In this document: positions 8,746-19,986 of the stretch, in pieces
Numbering within the stretch: the stretch's first letter is position 1
Layout of the letters: every line of letters starts with the position of its first letter
Assembly (NCBI GenBank): GCA_020072655.1
Contig: JAIQGH010000002.1
Location: forward strand, 1-64,000
From: Terriglobia bacterium
GTDB taxonomy: Bacteria > Acidobacteriota > Terriglobia > UBA7540
Direction: 5' to 3'
Length of the DNA: 64,000 nt
Notes under the pieces: model-generated
Databases searched by the model: none
What the model was told of the DNA's origin: nothing
Seen by the model: the letters and a program-made list of their open reading frames with translations, nothing else
Program-made: the position numbers and the translations under genes

Positions 8746-10731
8746 ATGCTGCTAAGGGATCACCGGTTATCCATTCTCTCCGGGTTGTTTGTGGCACTTT
8801 TGCTCTTGGTAAGCACTCGTCCCGCCCCACTCCGGGCGCAGGAGGAGGCCGGGAACGACGAAGCGGCGGCCAGCCAGAACGACGAACGCATCCTCAGCTA
8901 TCACAGCGACATCACCGTGAACCCCGACGCCTCGATCGAGGTCCGCGAGACGATCAAGGTGCGCGCCCTGGGCGAGCAAATCAAGCGCGGCATCTACCGG
9001 GACTTCCCTACCCGCTACCGCGACCGCGCTGGCAACCGTTACGTGGTGGGGTTCGAAATCCTGAGCGTAAAACGTGACGGCAACCCCGAGCCTTACCACA
9101 CCGAGGGCCTCGGCAACGGCGTTCGGATTTACATCGGCGAGAAGAGCGTGCTCCTGAACCCCGGCGAATACACTTACGAGCTGGCCTACCGAGCCACGCG
9201 CGAGCTTGGGTTCTTCCCCGACCACGATGAGCTCTATTGGAACGTCACGGGAAACGGCTGGGGATTCGCCATCGACCAGGCCTCCGCCACCGTCGTACTC
9301 CCCGCAGGGATCCACCGCCAAGCGGTCTTGCTGGACGGCTACACGGGCCCGCAGGGGTCGCTCGGGCAGGCATTCGAGACTACATTCGACTCCGCGGGGC
9401 GCCCCAGCTTCACCACCACCAAGCCGCTGGGGCCGGGCGAAGGGCTGACGATCGTGGTCTCGTGGCCCAAGGGGTTCGTCACGCCGCCCACGCGCGAGCA
9501 GGAAATCCGTTGGTTCCTCGAAGACAACCGCAGCACGCTGGTCGGCGCGGCCGGTCTGGTGGTGCTGCTCGGCTACTACCTGGTAGTTTGGGTCTTGGTC
9601 GGGAAGGATCCCGCTCGCGGCGTCATCGTGCCCCTCTACTCTCCCCCCTCCGATTTCTCCCCTGGCGCCGTGCGTTTCGTCACCCAGATGGGTTTTGATC
9701 ACAGGACGTTCGCGGCGGCCGTCATTGATATGGCGGTCAAGCGATATGTAACCCTCAAGGAAGACGAGGGCGTTTACACCGTGGCGCGGGCTCAGGCGGA
9801 TCGCTCGGTTCTCTCGGGCGACGAGAAGACCGTGGCGGACAAGCTCCTCCGCAATGAGACCAGCATCGAGCTCAAGCAGGCGAACCATTCCCGCATCGGC
9901 GAGGCTCTGCAAGCTCTGAAAACGACGCTGCGCCTCAAGCTGGAGAAGGTCTACTTCCTGACCAACCAGCGCTACTTGATCCCCGGACTGATCTTCTCCG
10001 CTTTGGTTCTGTTATTCGTGGCGCTCTCCGCTCCGGGAGAGCAGAAGTTCTTTGCCGGTTTCTTGACCATCTGGCTCACGGGATGGAGCGTCGGAGTTCT
10101 GTTCCTGCTCTCACAGGTTGTCCATGGCTGGCGGGAGGTTCTCGGCGGAAGAGGTCATAAGATCGCGGCGACCGTTTTCGCAGGATTCATCACTCTTTTC
10201 TCTCTTCCTTTCCTGGCCGGTGAAGTGGCGGCTTTGTATTTCCTCGCTGTCGCCACTTCGGCGGCGGTCATCGTCCTGCTCATCTTGATCGCCCTGGTCA
10301 ATTACCTCTTCCACATCTTCCTCAAGGCCCCCACGCGCGCCGGCCGCGCCCTGCTTGACAAGATCGAAGGCTTCAAGATGTTTCTCTCGGCCGTGGAAGG
10401 CGACCGGATGAACGTGCTCTATCCGGCGTCGAAGACGCCCGAGCTCTTCGAGAAATATCTGCCTTTCGCGCTGGCGCTGGATGTCGAGCAGCAGTGGTCG
10501 GAGCAGTTCGCGGAGGTCCTCGCCAAAGCCGGCGAAAAAGGCGCTGGCTATTCGCCAGCATGGTATTCCGGCACAGCCTGGGGCGCGCTGGGAGCGGCCG
10601 GCTTTGCTTCGTCGCTGGGTGGGTCATTCTCGAGCGCCATCTCCTCTTCGTCCACGGCGCCGGGCTCGAGTTCGGGAGGTGGAGGGTCTTCCGGCGGCGG
10701 GGGTGGTGGAGGCGGGGGAGGAGGGTGGTGA
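8746..10731 (+). CDS. DUF2207 domain-containing membrane protein
   Basis: Predicted envelope protein of 661 residues. It has an N-terminal signal-like hydrophobic segment (about 8-24), then a long extracytoplasmic DUF2207 domain (about 40-250: ILSYHSDITVNPDASIEV, IKRGIYRDFPTRY, LNPGEYTYELAYRATREL). A membrane helix lies near 268-288, a cytoplasmic part follows (about 300-400), then several helices between about 410 and 525. The tail is almost pure Gly/Ser ending GGGGW, typical of this family. The start is ATG at 8746 with GAGGGG just upstream. The family's molecular function is not established. The GC-rich Gly tail may be prone to replication slippage. Confidence 0.9.
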   Translation: MLLRDHRLSILSGLFVALLLLVSTRPAPLRAQEEAGNDEAAASQNDERILSYHSDITVNPDASIEVRETIKVRALGEQIKRGIYRDFPTRYRDRAGNRYVVGFEILSVKRDGNPEPYHTEGLGNGVRIYIGEKSVLLNPGEYTYELAYRATRELGFFPDHDELYWNVTGNGWGFAIDQASATVVLPAGIHRQAVLLDGYTGPQGSLGQAFETTFDSAGRPSFTTTKPLGPGEGLTIVVSWPKGFVTPPTREQEIRWFLEDNRSTLVGAAGLVVLLGYYLVVWVLVGKDPARGVIVPLYSPPSDFSPGAVRFVTQMGFDHRTFAAAVIDMAVKRYVTLKEDEGVYTVARAQADRSVLSGDEKTVADKLLRNETSIELKQANHSRIGEALQALKTTLRLKLEKVYFLTNQRYLIPGLIFSALVLLFVALSAPGEQKFFAGFLTIWLTGWSVGVLFLLSQVVHGWREVLGGRGHKIAATVFAGFITLFSLPFLAGEVAALYFLAVATSAAVIVLLILIALVNYLFHIFLKAPTRAGRALLDKIEGFKMFLSAVEGDRMNVLYPASKTPELFEKYLPFALALDVEQQWSEQFAEVLAKAGEKGAGYSPAWYSGTAWGALGAAGFASSLGGSFSSAISSSSTAPGSSSGGGGSSGGGGGGGGGGGW

Positions 10732-10788
10732 CGATCTGGAATCCTGGATCTGCGATTTCAGGTCGAGTTCATGACGCAGCGGTTTGAT

Positions 10789-11346
10789 TCACCTTAGCCC
10801 TTTCAGAAGGCTTTCGAGGATGCCCGCAAGCTTTCCCTGTGCGGCGAGGATGAGCTCAATGGTCTCGCGCACCGCGCCGAGGCCGCCGGGATTGCGCGTC
10901 CAGTAGTGGACGTGGCGGCGAAGTGCGGGATGCCCGTCGCAAACGCCGACCGCCAGGCCTACCCGTTTGAGAATCGGTAAATCCACGATGTCGTCACCGA
11001 TAAAAGCGACTTGCGAATCCGCGCAGCCGGCGGCGCGGAGAATCTTCTCGTAGGGGCCGATCTTGTCGAGGGCGTGCAAATGGACGAAGTCGATGCCAAG
11101 TTCCTTGGCGCGATGCTCCACAGCCGGCGAACTGCGGCCTGAAATGACTCCCGTCTTGAGCCCCGCGGCGTGAGCGAACCGAATCCCCAGCCCGTCCCGG
11201 GAATGAAACGCCTTGGTCTCGAGCAGGCCGCCTTTCGGGTTCGGGACGTAGTAGATGCGGCCATCAGTCATGACGCCGTCCACATCCATCAGCAGCAGCT
11301 TGATCCGGCGGGCGCGGCGGCGTAGATCTCTAAGTGCGAGAGGCAT
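10789..11346 (-). CDS. kdsC: 3-deoxy-D-manno-octulosonate 8-phosphate phosphatase
   Basis: HAD phosphatase that removes phosphate from Kdo-8-P in lipopolysaccharide core synthesis. The 185-residue protein carries the HAD DxD motif in LLMDVDGVMTDGRIYY, a later SGRSSPAVEHRAKELGI segment, and the Mg-binding VAFIGDDIVDLPIL motif. The start at 11346 is chosen because AGGA lies 7 bases upstream; the open frame extends about 66 residues further, but that part reads through the heptad repeat and is not homologous. It sits just downstream of kdsD (repeat element between them), so the two consecutive Kdo steps on either side of KdsA are encoded together. Confidence 0.93.
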   Translation of the reverse strand: MPLALRDLRRRARRIKLLLMDVDGVMTDGRIYYVPNPKGGLLETKAFHSRDGLGIRFAHAAGLKTGVISGRSSPAVEHRAKELGIDFVHLHALDKIGPYEKILRAAGCADSQVAFIGDDIVDLPILKRVGLAVGVCDGHPALRRHVHYWTRNPGGLGAVRETIELILAAQGKLAGILESLLKGLR

Positions 11347-11368
11347 GGCCATTCCTGGAAGACAGGAG

Positions 11369-11477
11369 TCAGAATTCAGAATCCAGAATTCAGAAGTCAG
11401 AATGGAGCCGCAAATAACTCGGCTCCTTCCGCATCCGGTCCTATTCTGACTTCTGGCTTCTGACTCCTGATTTCTGC
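11369..11477. repeat. second heptad-repeat hairpin element, between kdsD and kdsC
   Basis: Five tandem heptads of the form YCAGAAK (11369-11403) face five inverted heptads (11443-11477) across a 39-base loop. The units and layout match the element at 2879-3048, more than 8 kb away. The kdsD stop codon lies 3 bases to the right of the element. Such an element can form a long hairpin in the kdsD-kdsC transcript. The loop sequences of the two elements are unrelated. Confidence 0.88.
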
Positions 11478-11479
11478 TC

Positions 11480-12439
11480 TTAGAACATCTGCGTTCGCCA
11501 CAGGTCGTGGATGTGGACCACGCCGACGAGCCCGGCGTCCGCATCCACGACGGGAAGCGCCGTGATCTTGCGCGCCTCCATCAGGTTCAAGGCCTGGGTG
11601 GCAAGCTCTCTTCGTCCAATGGTGACGGGAAGCCGCGTCATACAATCGGCGGCCGTCATCCCCAGGGCGCGATTCCCTTCCCGCTGAAAGAAGCGGCGCA
11701 AGTCGCCGTCCGAGATGAAGCCCAGCAGACAGTCATTCTCACCGACGACGGTCGTGTGGCCCAGGCCCTTCTTGCTCATCTCGTAGATGACGTCGGGAAT
11801 GGGCGTGGTGGCGCGCACGCGCGGCACCTGGTCGCCCGTGTGCATGACGTTCTCGACGCGGCGCAGGCGGATTCCCAGACCGCCACCCGGATGTAGCGCC
11901 GCATAGTCATCCTCACCGAAGCCGCGCTTTTCGAGCAGGGCCATCGCCAGCGCATCCCCCATCGCCAGCATCGCGGTCGTCGAGGCCGTAGGCGCGAGCC
12001 CGAGCGGGCAGGCCTCCTCCCGGATGCCCACGTCGATCACTACATCGCTCGCTTGCCCGAGCGTCGAGGCGGCATTTCCCGTCAAGGTGATGAGGGGGAT
12101 GGCGAGGCGCTTCAGGGTGTCGAGCAGGCGGAGTAACTCGTCGGTCTCACCGCTGTAGGAGAGGGCGACGACCACGTCGTTAGGAACGAGCCGGCCCAGA
12201 TCGCCGTGCACAGCCTCCGCAGCGTGCAAGAAGAACGACGGCGTTCCCGTGCTCGAAAAGGTGGCCGAAATCTTCTGGCCGATGATGCCGGATTTCCCCA
12301 TGCCCGTCACGACCACACGCCCTCGGCAGGAGAAAAGGATCTCCACGGCGCGGGCGAAGCGCTCGTCCAGCCGCCCGACCAGCTCGCGCAGCGTCTGCGC
12401 CTCGATTTCCAGGACCTTTCGTGCGGTGTTGAGACTCAT
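11480..12439 (-). CDS. kdsD: D-arabinose 5-phosphate isomerase, KpsF/GutQ family
   Basis: Converts ribulose-5-phosphate to arabinose-5-phosphate, the first committed step to Kdo. The 319-residue protein has an N-terminal SIS sugar-isomerase domain (about 35-190; GKSGIIGQKISATFSSTG and ALSYSGETDELL) and two C-terminal CBS domains (about 205-318), the standard full-length architecture. The start is ATG at 12439. It is followed by kdsC; kdsA lies about 4 kb upstream on the same strand, so the pathway is clustered though interrupted by two genes. Confidence 0.94.
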   Translation of the reverse strand: MSLNTARKVLEIEAQTLRELVGRLDERFARAVEILFSCRGRVVVTGMGKSGIIGQKISATFSSTGTPSFFLHAAEAVHGDLGRLVPNDVVVALSYSGETDELLRLLDTLKRLAIPLITLTGNAASTLGQASDVVIDVGIREEACPLGLAPTASTTAMLAMGDALAMALLEKRGFGEDDYAALHPGGGLGIRLRRVENVMHTGDQVPRVRATTPIPDVIYEMSKKGLGHTTVVGENDCLLGFISDGDLRRFFQREGNRALGMTAADCMTRLPVTIGRRELATQALNLMEARKITALPVVDADAGLVGVVHIHDLWRTQMF

Positions 12440-12547
12440 CGGTGCTGATGGAAAGCCATGAATGATAACATAGGAAATCGTAGCGCCGGGTTGTAGCCTG
12501 GCATGGATGTCTTCCGACGATGCCGCCCTGATGGGCGGCGCTGCGCG

Positions 12548-14338
12548 CTACGAGGCGGCCTCTTCCTGCGGGACGTAGAGGGTCGTGCGGTTGCGGCCGG
12601 CGCGCTTGGACTCGTAAAGGGCTTTGTCAGCCGCCTGGAGGATCTCCTCGAGACCCTGACCGTGCTCGGGGTAGACGGCAATGCCGACGCTGACGGTCAG
12701 TTGCGGCAGGGGCTTTTCGGTGCCCGAGGGGATGACCATGCGCTCGACGGTCAGGCGGATGCGCTCCGCCACCAGCAGGCACGCCTGGGCGCCGGTTTCG
12801 GGGAGCACGACGACGAACTCCTCGCCCCCATAGCGGGCCGCCAAGTTGGCCTCCCGGATCGCGCGGCTCGCGGTCTTGGCGAAGTGGCGAAGGATGCGGT
12901 CGCCGGTCTCGTGACCGTATATATCGTTGAACTCCTTGAAATGGTCAAGATCCATCATCAGAATACCCAGCGGCTGAACCTTGCGCCGGGCCATGGCGAG
13001 GAGCTTGCGGGCATATTCCTCCAGGAAGCGGCGATTATAGAGGCCCGTGAGTTCGTCGACGTTCGCCTGCTGTTTGGTCGCTTCCAGCAAGCGCAGGTTG
13101 GAGAGGCCGGTTGCCGCGCCGCTCAAGTAGCTTTCCAGCAGGCTCTCGCGCTCCGGCGTCCAGAAGTCTTTGATTCCCTCCACGCGCACGGCGCCGATGA
13201 TGACGCCGCCGGCAATCAGGGGTCCGCAGTAGTAGCTCCCCTCCGAGGGCGGCACGAACTTCGCCGGGCAGAGCGGCTCAGCAACCACATCGTTGACCCG
13301 GAAGCGGCGTCCCATGCGCACCGCCTTGCAGTTGTGCGGCTCGGGGATCACCGGCCAATCCCGCACTTCCGTAGGCAGGGGCTGGAGCGAGGCAGCCGCC
13401 TCCAGGAAATTCTCCGCGGTGTTGAGGCGAAAGATGATGACCTGCCGCGGCCTGAAGCGCTCGCGAATGTAATAGAGGATGTGTTCGTAGATTTCCGTTT
13501 CCGAGGTGCACTGGGTCACCGCCTCGGAGAATTTATTGAGGGCAGCCAGCTCCTCGCGTTCCTTGCGCAGCGCGGTCGTCATGTGCGAAAAGCTCTGCGA
13601 GAGGACACCGAACTCGTTGTCCGCCGGGGGCGGGAGCAGGAGCTGGAAGTCGCCCCGGCTCACCCGCTCCGAGGCTTCGATCAACTCCCGGATGGGCTGC
13701 TCCAGGAGATGGGTCACTTCCCGACTCACAAAGAAAATCACCACGGCCACGAGGGCGGCCACGCCCAGCGCGACGACGAGCATGCGGCGCATCTGCTGTT
13801 CCATTTCGCGCAGGGCGACGACGTTCCCGGCCCGGTCGGCATCGAGCAGATCGAGCATCCGGCGACGAGTCGGGGCCAACCGCCGGTCACTTTCGGCGAG
13901 AAGCTGGGGAATGTCGGGGGTTCCGCCGCGGGCAAGCGCGCTGATGGCGGGGCTCGCCCATTCGGTCTGCCAGCGGCTGACCTCGTGTTGCAGGGTGTCC
14001 ACGGTGGCCACTTCGTCCGGTCTGTCGGAATGGAGCTCGCGCAGCGTCGCGAATTCGCTCAGGATGGTGGCCGAGTTGTCCTCGTAGGGGCCCAGGGTCG
14101 CCGGGTCGCGGGTAATGAGGTACCCGCGCACCGCCAATCGCATCTCGGTGACGTGCCGCAGGATTTGTTCGCTCTGCGCGACACTCTCCAGGGACCGGCG
14201 CGTTGCACGGTTGGAATGCTCCGCCATCCAGTAGGCGTAGAAGAGCAGCGCGACGGCGCACAATAAAACGAAAAGCGGTGGAAGCGTGACCAGCAGGATC
14301 TGCTGGCGGATGCGCAGATGGTGGATAGAGAAGGCCAT
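12548..14338 (-). CDS. membrane-bound diguanylate cyclase (CHASE3-HAMP-GAF-GGDEF)
   Basis: Likely makes cyclic di-GMP in response to an envelope and a cytosolic signal. The 596-residue protein shows TM1 (about 12-34), a CHASE3-like periplasmic helical domain (about 36-180; RHVTEMRLAVRGYLITRD), TM2 (about 192-212), a HAMP linker (about 213-265), a GAF domain (about 280-415) and a GGDEF domain (about 430-590). The catalytic signature is GGEEF at residues 504-508. No RxxD inhibitory site is visible just before it, so product inhibition at the I-site is probably absent. It lies inside the Kdo gene block, which may reflect co-control of the envelope but is not evidence of it. Confidence 0.92.
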   Translation of the reverse strand: MAFSIHHLRIRQQILLVTLPPLFVLLCAVALLFYAYWMAEHSNRATRRSLESVAQSEQILRHVTEMRLAVRGYLITRDPATLGPYEDNSATILSEFATLRELHSDRPDEVATVDTLQHEVSRWQTEWASPAISALARGGTPDIPQLLAESDRRLAPTRRRMLDLLDADRAGNVVALREMEQQMRRMLVVALGVAALVAVVIFFVSREVTHLLEQPIRELIEASERVSRGDFQLLLPPPADNEFGVLSQSFSHMTTALRKEREELAALNKFSEAVTQCTSETEIYEHILYYIRERFRPRQVIIFRLNTAENFLEAAASLQPLPTEVRDWPVIPEPHNCKAVRMGRRFRVNDVVAEPLCPAKFVPPSEGSYYCGPLIAGGVIIGAVRVEGIKDFWTPERESLLESYLSGAATGLSNLRLLEATKQQANVDELTGLYNRRFLEEYARKLLAMARRKVQPLGILMMDLDHFKEFNDIYGHETGDRILRHFAKTASRAIREANLAARYGGEEFVVVLPETGAQACLLVAERIRLTVERMVIPSGTEKPLPQLTVSVGIAVYPEHGQGLEEILQAADKALYESKRAGRNRTTLYVPQEEAAS

Positions 14339-14428
14339 GGGAGTGCACTCAGCCCGCGCTGCTAGCCTGAACCCTACCGCACTATGGCGCCGTCGTCAAC
14401 TGGGAGGCGAGCAAAGCCGCATGCGCCT

Positions 14429-15919
14429 TCAGTTCGCCGGGACGGTCCGCCCCCGCGCCCATTCTCGCAACTCGTTCACGCGTTCCCTCATCGTTTGCGA
14501 AAGCGGGTGCGTGGCCTCCACTTCCTTCAAGATCAAATCCGTGCTGAGATCCGTCTTCACCGAAAATGCCGAATACAGCGCGGACTTCACGACCTGCTCT
14601 ATCTCGGCACCGCTGAAACCCTCCGTGGCGGCCGCGAGCGTTGCCAGGTCGAACTTGGCGACGGCCTGTTTGCGGCACGCGAGATGAATGCCGAAAATCC
14701 CCTGCCGTTCCTCTGCGCGGGGCAGGTCGACGAAGAAGATCTCATCGAAACGCCCCTTGCGCAGCAACTCGGCGGGGAGGCACGCGATGTCGTTAGACGT
14801 GGCGACGACGAAGACGGGGGCCTTTTTTTCCTGCAGCCAGGTCAGGAAACTCCCGAAGATGCGCATCGAGACGCCTCCGTCAGCCTCTGTCGTCAGACTC
14901 GACCGCGGGAACATCTTTTCGATCTCGTCGATCCACAGGACAGCGGGGGCCACGGCTTCCGCCACTCGCAGGGACTTACGCAGGTTCTTTTCGGATTCGC
15001 CGACGAACTTGTCGAAGAGGCTGCCGCAGTCGAACTTGAGGAGTTGCATATTCCATTCACGCGCCACGGCCTTGGCGCACAAGCTCTTCCCGCAGCCCTG
15101 GACTCCCATGACGAGGATGCCGCGCGGTGGCTCGACGCCGTAGCGCGCCGCCTCGGGAGTCAGGGCGTCGCGGCGCTTGGCCAACCAGTCCTTGAGACGC
15201 TCCACCCCCCCGATGGCATCGAGCCCCGATTCCCAGTTGAGGAATTCCAGTACACCTTGTGCCTTGATAAGCTTGCCTTTGGCGGCCCGAATGCTGCTGA
15301 CGGTTGCCTGGTCGAAGCGCCCGCTTTCCAATACCGACTGAGCCAGGACCCGCCGGGCCTCTTCGCGCGTGAGCCCGGAGAGGCTGCGGACCACTTCCGG
15401 CATCTGTTCGCACGGGAGCTGATTACGTATGCGGTACGTTTCCTCGAGCTCGTGTACGCTCGTTTGGACAAGCTGGGTGAGTTCCGCATCGTCCGGAAAG
15501 CCTAGGGCAAACCGCGCCACATCTTTCTCCAGCTCAATCGGAATATTGACCACCGGCGCAGAGATAATGATCGAGCGTCGCGCCCGCCGGAACTGTTGCG
15601 TCAGATCACGGAGTTTGCGCACGATCACCAGGTCGTCGAGGTGCTTGTGGAAATCCTTCAGTAGGAACAGCCCGTCGGCTTCCATGCCGTTGAGTTCGGC
15701 GAGAACCTGAATGGGTTCACCCGTATTGTAAATTGGCGCGCCGCCCGCGCGCGCCAGGCCGGCAGTGAGGGTCCAGACATAAAACGGCACGAGGAGATCC
15801 TGCGCCACTTGGGCCAGAATTTCCGTGGCGCGGCCTTCCTCCCAGGTTTCCAGGTAGATAATCGGATAGTGGGAATTCACCAGCAGAGCGAGTTCTTTGC
15901 GAGCATCCAGGCCAGCCAT
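14429..15919 (-). CDS. Ycf46-like AAA ATPase
   Basis: AAA-family ATPase of 496 residues. The first 240 residues ([20 protein letters not shown] onward) form a distinct N-terminal domain like that of cyanobacterial/plastid Ycf46 and related bacterial proteins. The AAA module follows with Walker A GVQGCGKS (Lys278), Walker [12 protein letters not shown], sensor/arginine region [15 protein letters not shown], and a C-terminal helical lid ([19 protein letters not shown]). There is no protease or membrane segment, so it is not FtsH. The start is ATG at 15919. Role unknown for most bacteria; it lies between kdsA and the diguanylate cyclase on the same strand. Confidence 0.88.
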   Translation of the reverse strand: MAGLDARKELALLVNSHYPIIYLETWEEGRATEILAQVAQDLLVPFYVWTLTAGLARAGGAPIYNTGEPIQVLAELNGMEADGLFLLKDFHKHLDDLVIVRKLRDLTQQFRRARRSIIISAPVVNIPIELEKDVARFALGFPDDAELTQLVQTSVHELEETYRIRNQLPCEQMPEVVRSLSGLTREEARRVLAQSVLESGRFDQATVSSIRAAKGKLIKAQGVLEFLNWESGLDAIGGVERLKDWLAKRRDALTPEAARYGVEPPRGILVMGVQGCGKSLCAKAVAREWNMQLLKFDCGSLFDKFVGESEKNLRKSLRVAEAVAPAVLWIDEIEKMFPRSSLTTEADGGVSMRIFGSFLTWLQEKKAPVFVVATSNDIACLPAELLRKGRFDEIFFVDLPRAEERQGIFGIHLACRKQAVAKFDLATLAAATEGFSGAEIEQVVKSALYSAFSVKTDLSTDLILKEVEATHPLSQTMRERVNELREWARGRTVPAN

Positions 15920-16041
15920 TCCGAACCCTACAAGTGTCTTGCCGGCCCCGTCATTCCAGTGGCTTGGCTCCGCTCGTCCGAGGGTCCGAGGCCCTTATGG
16001 GTGCACCAGCGCCGGGCAGAACCACAGCCAGCGGCGGAGGA

Positions 16042-16869
16042 TCACGCTAGCTTGCGAATGAATCCTGCCAGATCGCGCAACCCTGCGAGCACCGGCCGGA
16101 AGCGGCGGAGATCGAGGGCGTTGGCGCCATCGGAAAGGGCCTGGGCGCGGTGGTCGTGCACCTCCATGAAAAGGCCGTCCACGCCCGCCCCCACCCCCGC
16201 CCGCGCCAGGGGCTCGATGAACTCCGGCTGCCCTCCGCTGCGAACGCCCTGCCCTCCCGGCAACTGCAGGGAGTGAGTCACATCCAGAACCACCGGATAT
16301 CCGTACTCCTTCAGCACGGCCAATCCACGGATATCCACGACGAGGTTATTATATCCAAAAGACGCTCCCCTCTCAGTGATAATAATCTTATGATTTCCCG
16401 CCCGTGCAACCTTCTCGATCACGTGGCGGATATCCCAGGGCGAGAGGAACTGCCCCTTCTTGATGTTGACCACGGCGCCCGAGCGGCCCGCCTCGACGAG
16501 CAGGTCCGTCTGACGGGAGAGAAAGGCCGGAATCTGAATCACGTCGCAAACCTCCGCAGCGGGAGCGACCTGCCGCACATCATGCACGTCCGTCAACACC
16601 GGGATTCCGAACTTCAGCTTGATGCGCGCCAGAATCTCGAGACCCCGCTCCAGCCCCGGCCCGCGGTAGGAATCGAGCGAGGTGCGGTTGGCCTTGTCGT
16701 AGGAGGCTTTGAAAATGTACGGGACGCCCAGGGCCTTCGCCACCGCGGAAAGCCGGCGGGCCATCTTCGTCGCGTGCTGCTCGCTTTCGATGACGCACGG
16801 CCCTGCGATCAGGAAGAGTGGCTGCCCTCCGCCGATACGGAAGTTCCCGATCCGGATCCGGTGCTGCAT
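16042..16869 (-). CDS. kdsA: 3-deoxy-8-phosphooctulonate synthase
   Basis: Condenses PEP with arabinose-5-phosphate to Kdo-8-phosphate. The 275-residue length fits the family. Motifs include LFLIAGPCVIESEQHA, FKASYDKANRTSLDSYRGPG, VLTDVHD, QIPAFLSRQTDLL and ITERGASFGYNNLVVDIRGL. The ATG at 16869 matches the usual KdsA start; the open frame extends about 137 residues upstream into the 3' end of pyrG in another frame and is not part of the gene. It follows pyrG by 28 bases, a common pairing since CTP is needed to activate Kdo. Confidence 0.96.
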   Translation of the reverse strand: MQHRIRIGNFRIGGGQPLFLIAGPCVIESEQHATKMARRLSAVAKALGVPYIFKASYDKANRTSLDSYRGPGLERGLEILARIKLKFGIPVLTDVHDVRQVAPAAEVCDVIQIPAFLSRQTDLLVEAGRSGAVVNIKKGQFLSPWDIRHVIEKVARAGNHKIIITERGASFGYNNLVVDIRGLAVLKEYGYPVVLDVTHSLQLPGGQGVRSGGQPEFIEPLARAGVGAGVDGLFMEVHDHRAQALSDGANALDLRRFRPVLAGLRDLAGFIRKLA

Positions 16870-16897
16870 GGCTTGGCACGACCTCGCGGAGAAGGTC

Positions 16898-18664
<1,767 letters not shown>

Positions 18665-18748
18665 TCATCGCTTACTCGACGTTCCTGGAAGTCGCGCTTT
18701 TCGGAATGTACCGAAAGAATTGATGCCCGGCAGGATTCGGTACGGGCA

Positions 18749-18777
18749 ATTATCCTTCCCTCCTCGCGGGCTGTCAA
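18749..18777 (-). promoter_or_regulatory. sigma70-type promoter for pyrG-kdsA
   Basis: Read on the minus strand: TTGACA (18777-18772), a 17-base spacer, GATAAT (18754-18749). This is a perfect -35, a one-mismatch -10 and ideal spacing. Transcription would start near 18742, leaving a leader of about 130 bases before pyrG, long enough for attenuation. The rest of the 356-base gap 18611-18966 shows only a possible -10-like TAAAAT (18875-18880) for the VWFA gene. Confidence 0.8.
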
Positions 18778-18966
18778 CCGCATTTTGAATTTCCACTGCC
18801 CGCCGCCGCGCAAGCGAGAATGTAAAAATTCTGTCACCGTGGCTCGGCGCAGGCGAGGACTCCAAGGACTGTGCTAAAATTAGCCGTGGGTGTCTCTGCA
18901 TCTGCGACGAACATAGGGCGCAGCCGCCTCTCAACTGCCCAACGGCTCGCAGGAAGAGGGTCGCCC

Positions 18967-19986
18967 ATGAGATTGCGTCTCCACCGTCCGGCGTTGGGGC
19001 TTGGAGGTAGGACCCTACTTGCTGTGGTGTGCTGCTTCCTGGGGTCCGCGGGGCTCGCGCCGGCGGGCGACGAGAACGCCGCGATACCTGCTCCCCACAA
19101 GGAAGTCCCCCAGGCGACCGTGCGGCAAGGCGCCATCCATCCGGCCCCCATCCAGGTGGACGTGAACATGGTGGTCGTCAATGTCACCGTGACCGACCCC
19201 TACGACCGCATCGTGACGGGCCTCGACCAGACGAACTTCCAGGTTTACGATGAGAAAGTCGAGCAGCAGATTGTTTCTTTTTCCACTGAGGACGCGCCGA
19301 TCTCGGTCGGTCTCATCTTCGACTGCAGCGGGTCCATGGGGGACAAAATCCAGAAGTCCAAGGAAGCAGCCCTGCAGTTCTTCAGGACATCGAACCCTCA
19401 GGACGAGTTCATGCTCGTCAGCTTTAGCGACAGTCCGGACTTGGTCAGCAGCTTCACGTCAAAGTTTGAAAACATCCAGGACCGCCTGCTTACCGTTAAG
19501 TCCAGCGGCAGGACGGCGCTGCTCGACGCGATTTACCTGGGCCTGAGTGAAGCCAAGAGGGCCTCGACGAGCCGTAAGGCGCTCCTCGTCATTTCCGACG
19601 GAGGTGACAACCACAGCCGTTACACGGAAAACGACATTAAGCGTGCGGTGAGGGAATCCGACGTGCAAGTGTACGCCGTGGGAATCTTCGAGCCGCTCAG
19701 CGGGCGGGCCCGCACGCCGGAGGAAGCCCGCGGCCCAAGCCTGCTGTCCGAACTCGCCGACGTTTCCGGGGGAAGGATGTTCAGCGTGGAAGACGCCAGC
19801 GAACTGCCCGACATCACGGAGAAAATCTCGATCGAGCTCCGCAACCAGTACGTCATCGGTTACCGGCCTTCGAACCTCGTGCGGGACGGCCGTTGGCGGC
19901 GCATTCGCGTGAAGCTCAATCCGCCCCGGGGCCTGCCCCCGCTGCAAGTTTATGCACGCACTGGATACTATGCTCCGACCCAGTAG
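18967..19986 (+). CDS. secreted VWFA-domain protein 1
   Basis: Exported protein of 339 residues with a von Willebrand factor A domain. An N-terminal signal peptide (about 1-35, LLAVVCCFLGSAG core, cleavage near LAPAG) is followed by a short beta domain (VDVNMVVVNVTVTD), then the VWA fold with a MIDAS motif DCSGSMGDK and a matching SGRTALLDAIY. The C-terminal segment (ISIELRNQYVIGYRPSN) is the conserved end of the VWFA-related family common in Acidobacteriota. The ATG at 18967 is chosen for its GGAAGAGGG ribosome-binding site. It overlaps the next gene, a paralog. The ligand and function are unknown. Confidence 0.9.
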   Translation: MRLRLHRPALGLGGRTLLAVVCCFLGSAGLAPAGDENAAIPAPHKEVPQATVRQGAIHPAPIQVDVNMVVVNVTVTDPYDRIVTGLDQTNFQVYDEKVEQQIVSFSTEDAPISVGLIFDCSGSMGDKIQKSKEAALQFFRTSNPQDEFMLVSFSDSPDLVSSFTSKFENIQDRLLTVKSSGRTALLDAIYLGLSEAKRASTSRKALLVISDGGDNHSRYTENDIKRAVRESDVQVYAVGIFEPLSGRARTPEEARGPSLLSELADVSGGRMFSVEDASELPDITEKISIELRNQYVIGYRPSNLVRDGRWRRIRVKLNPPRGLPPLQVYARTGYYAPTQ

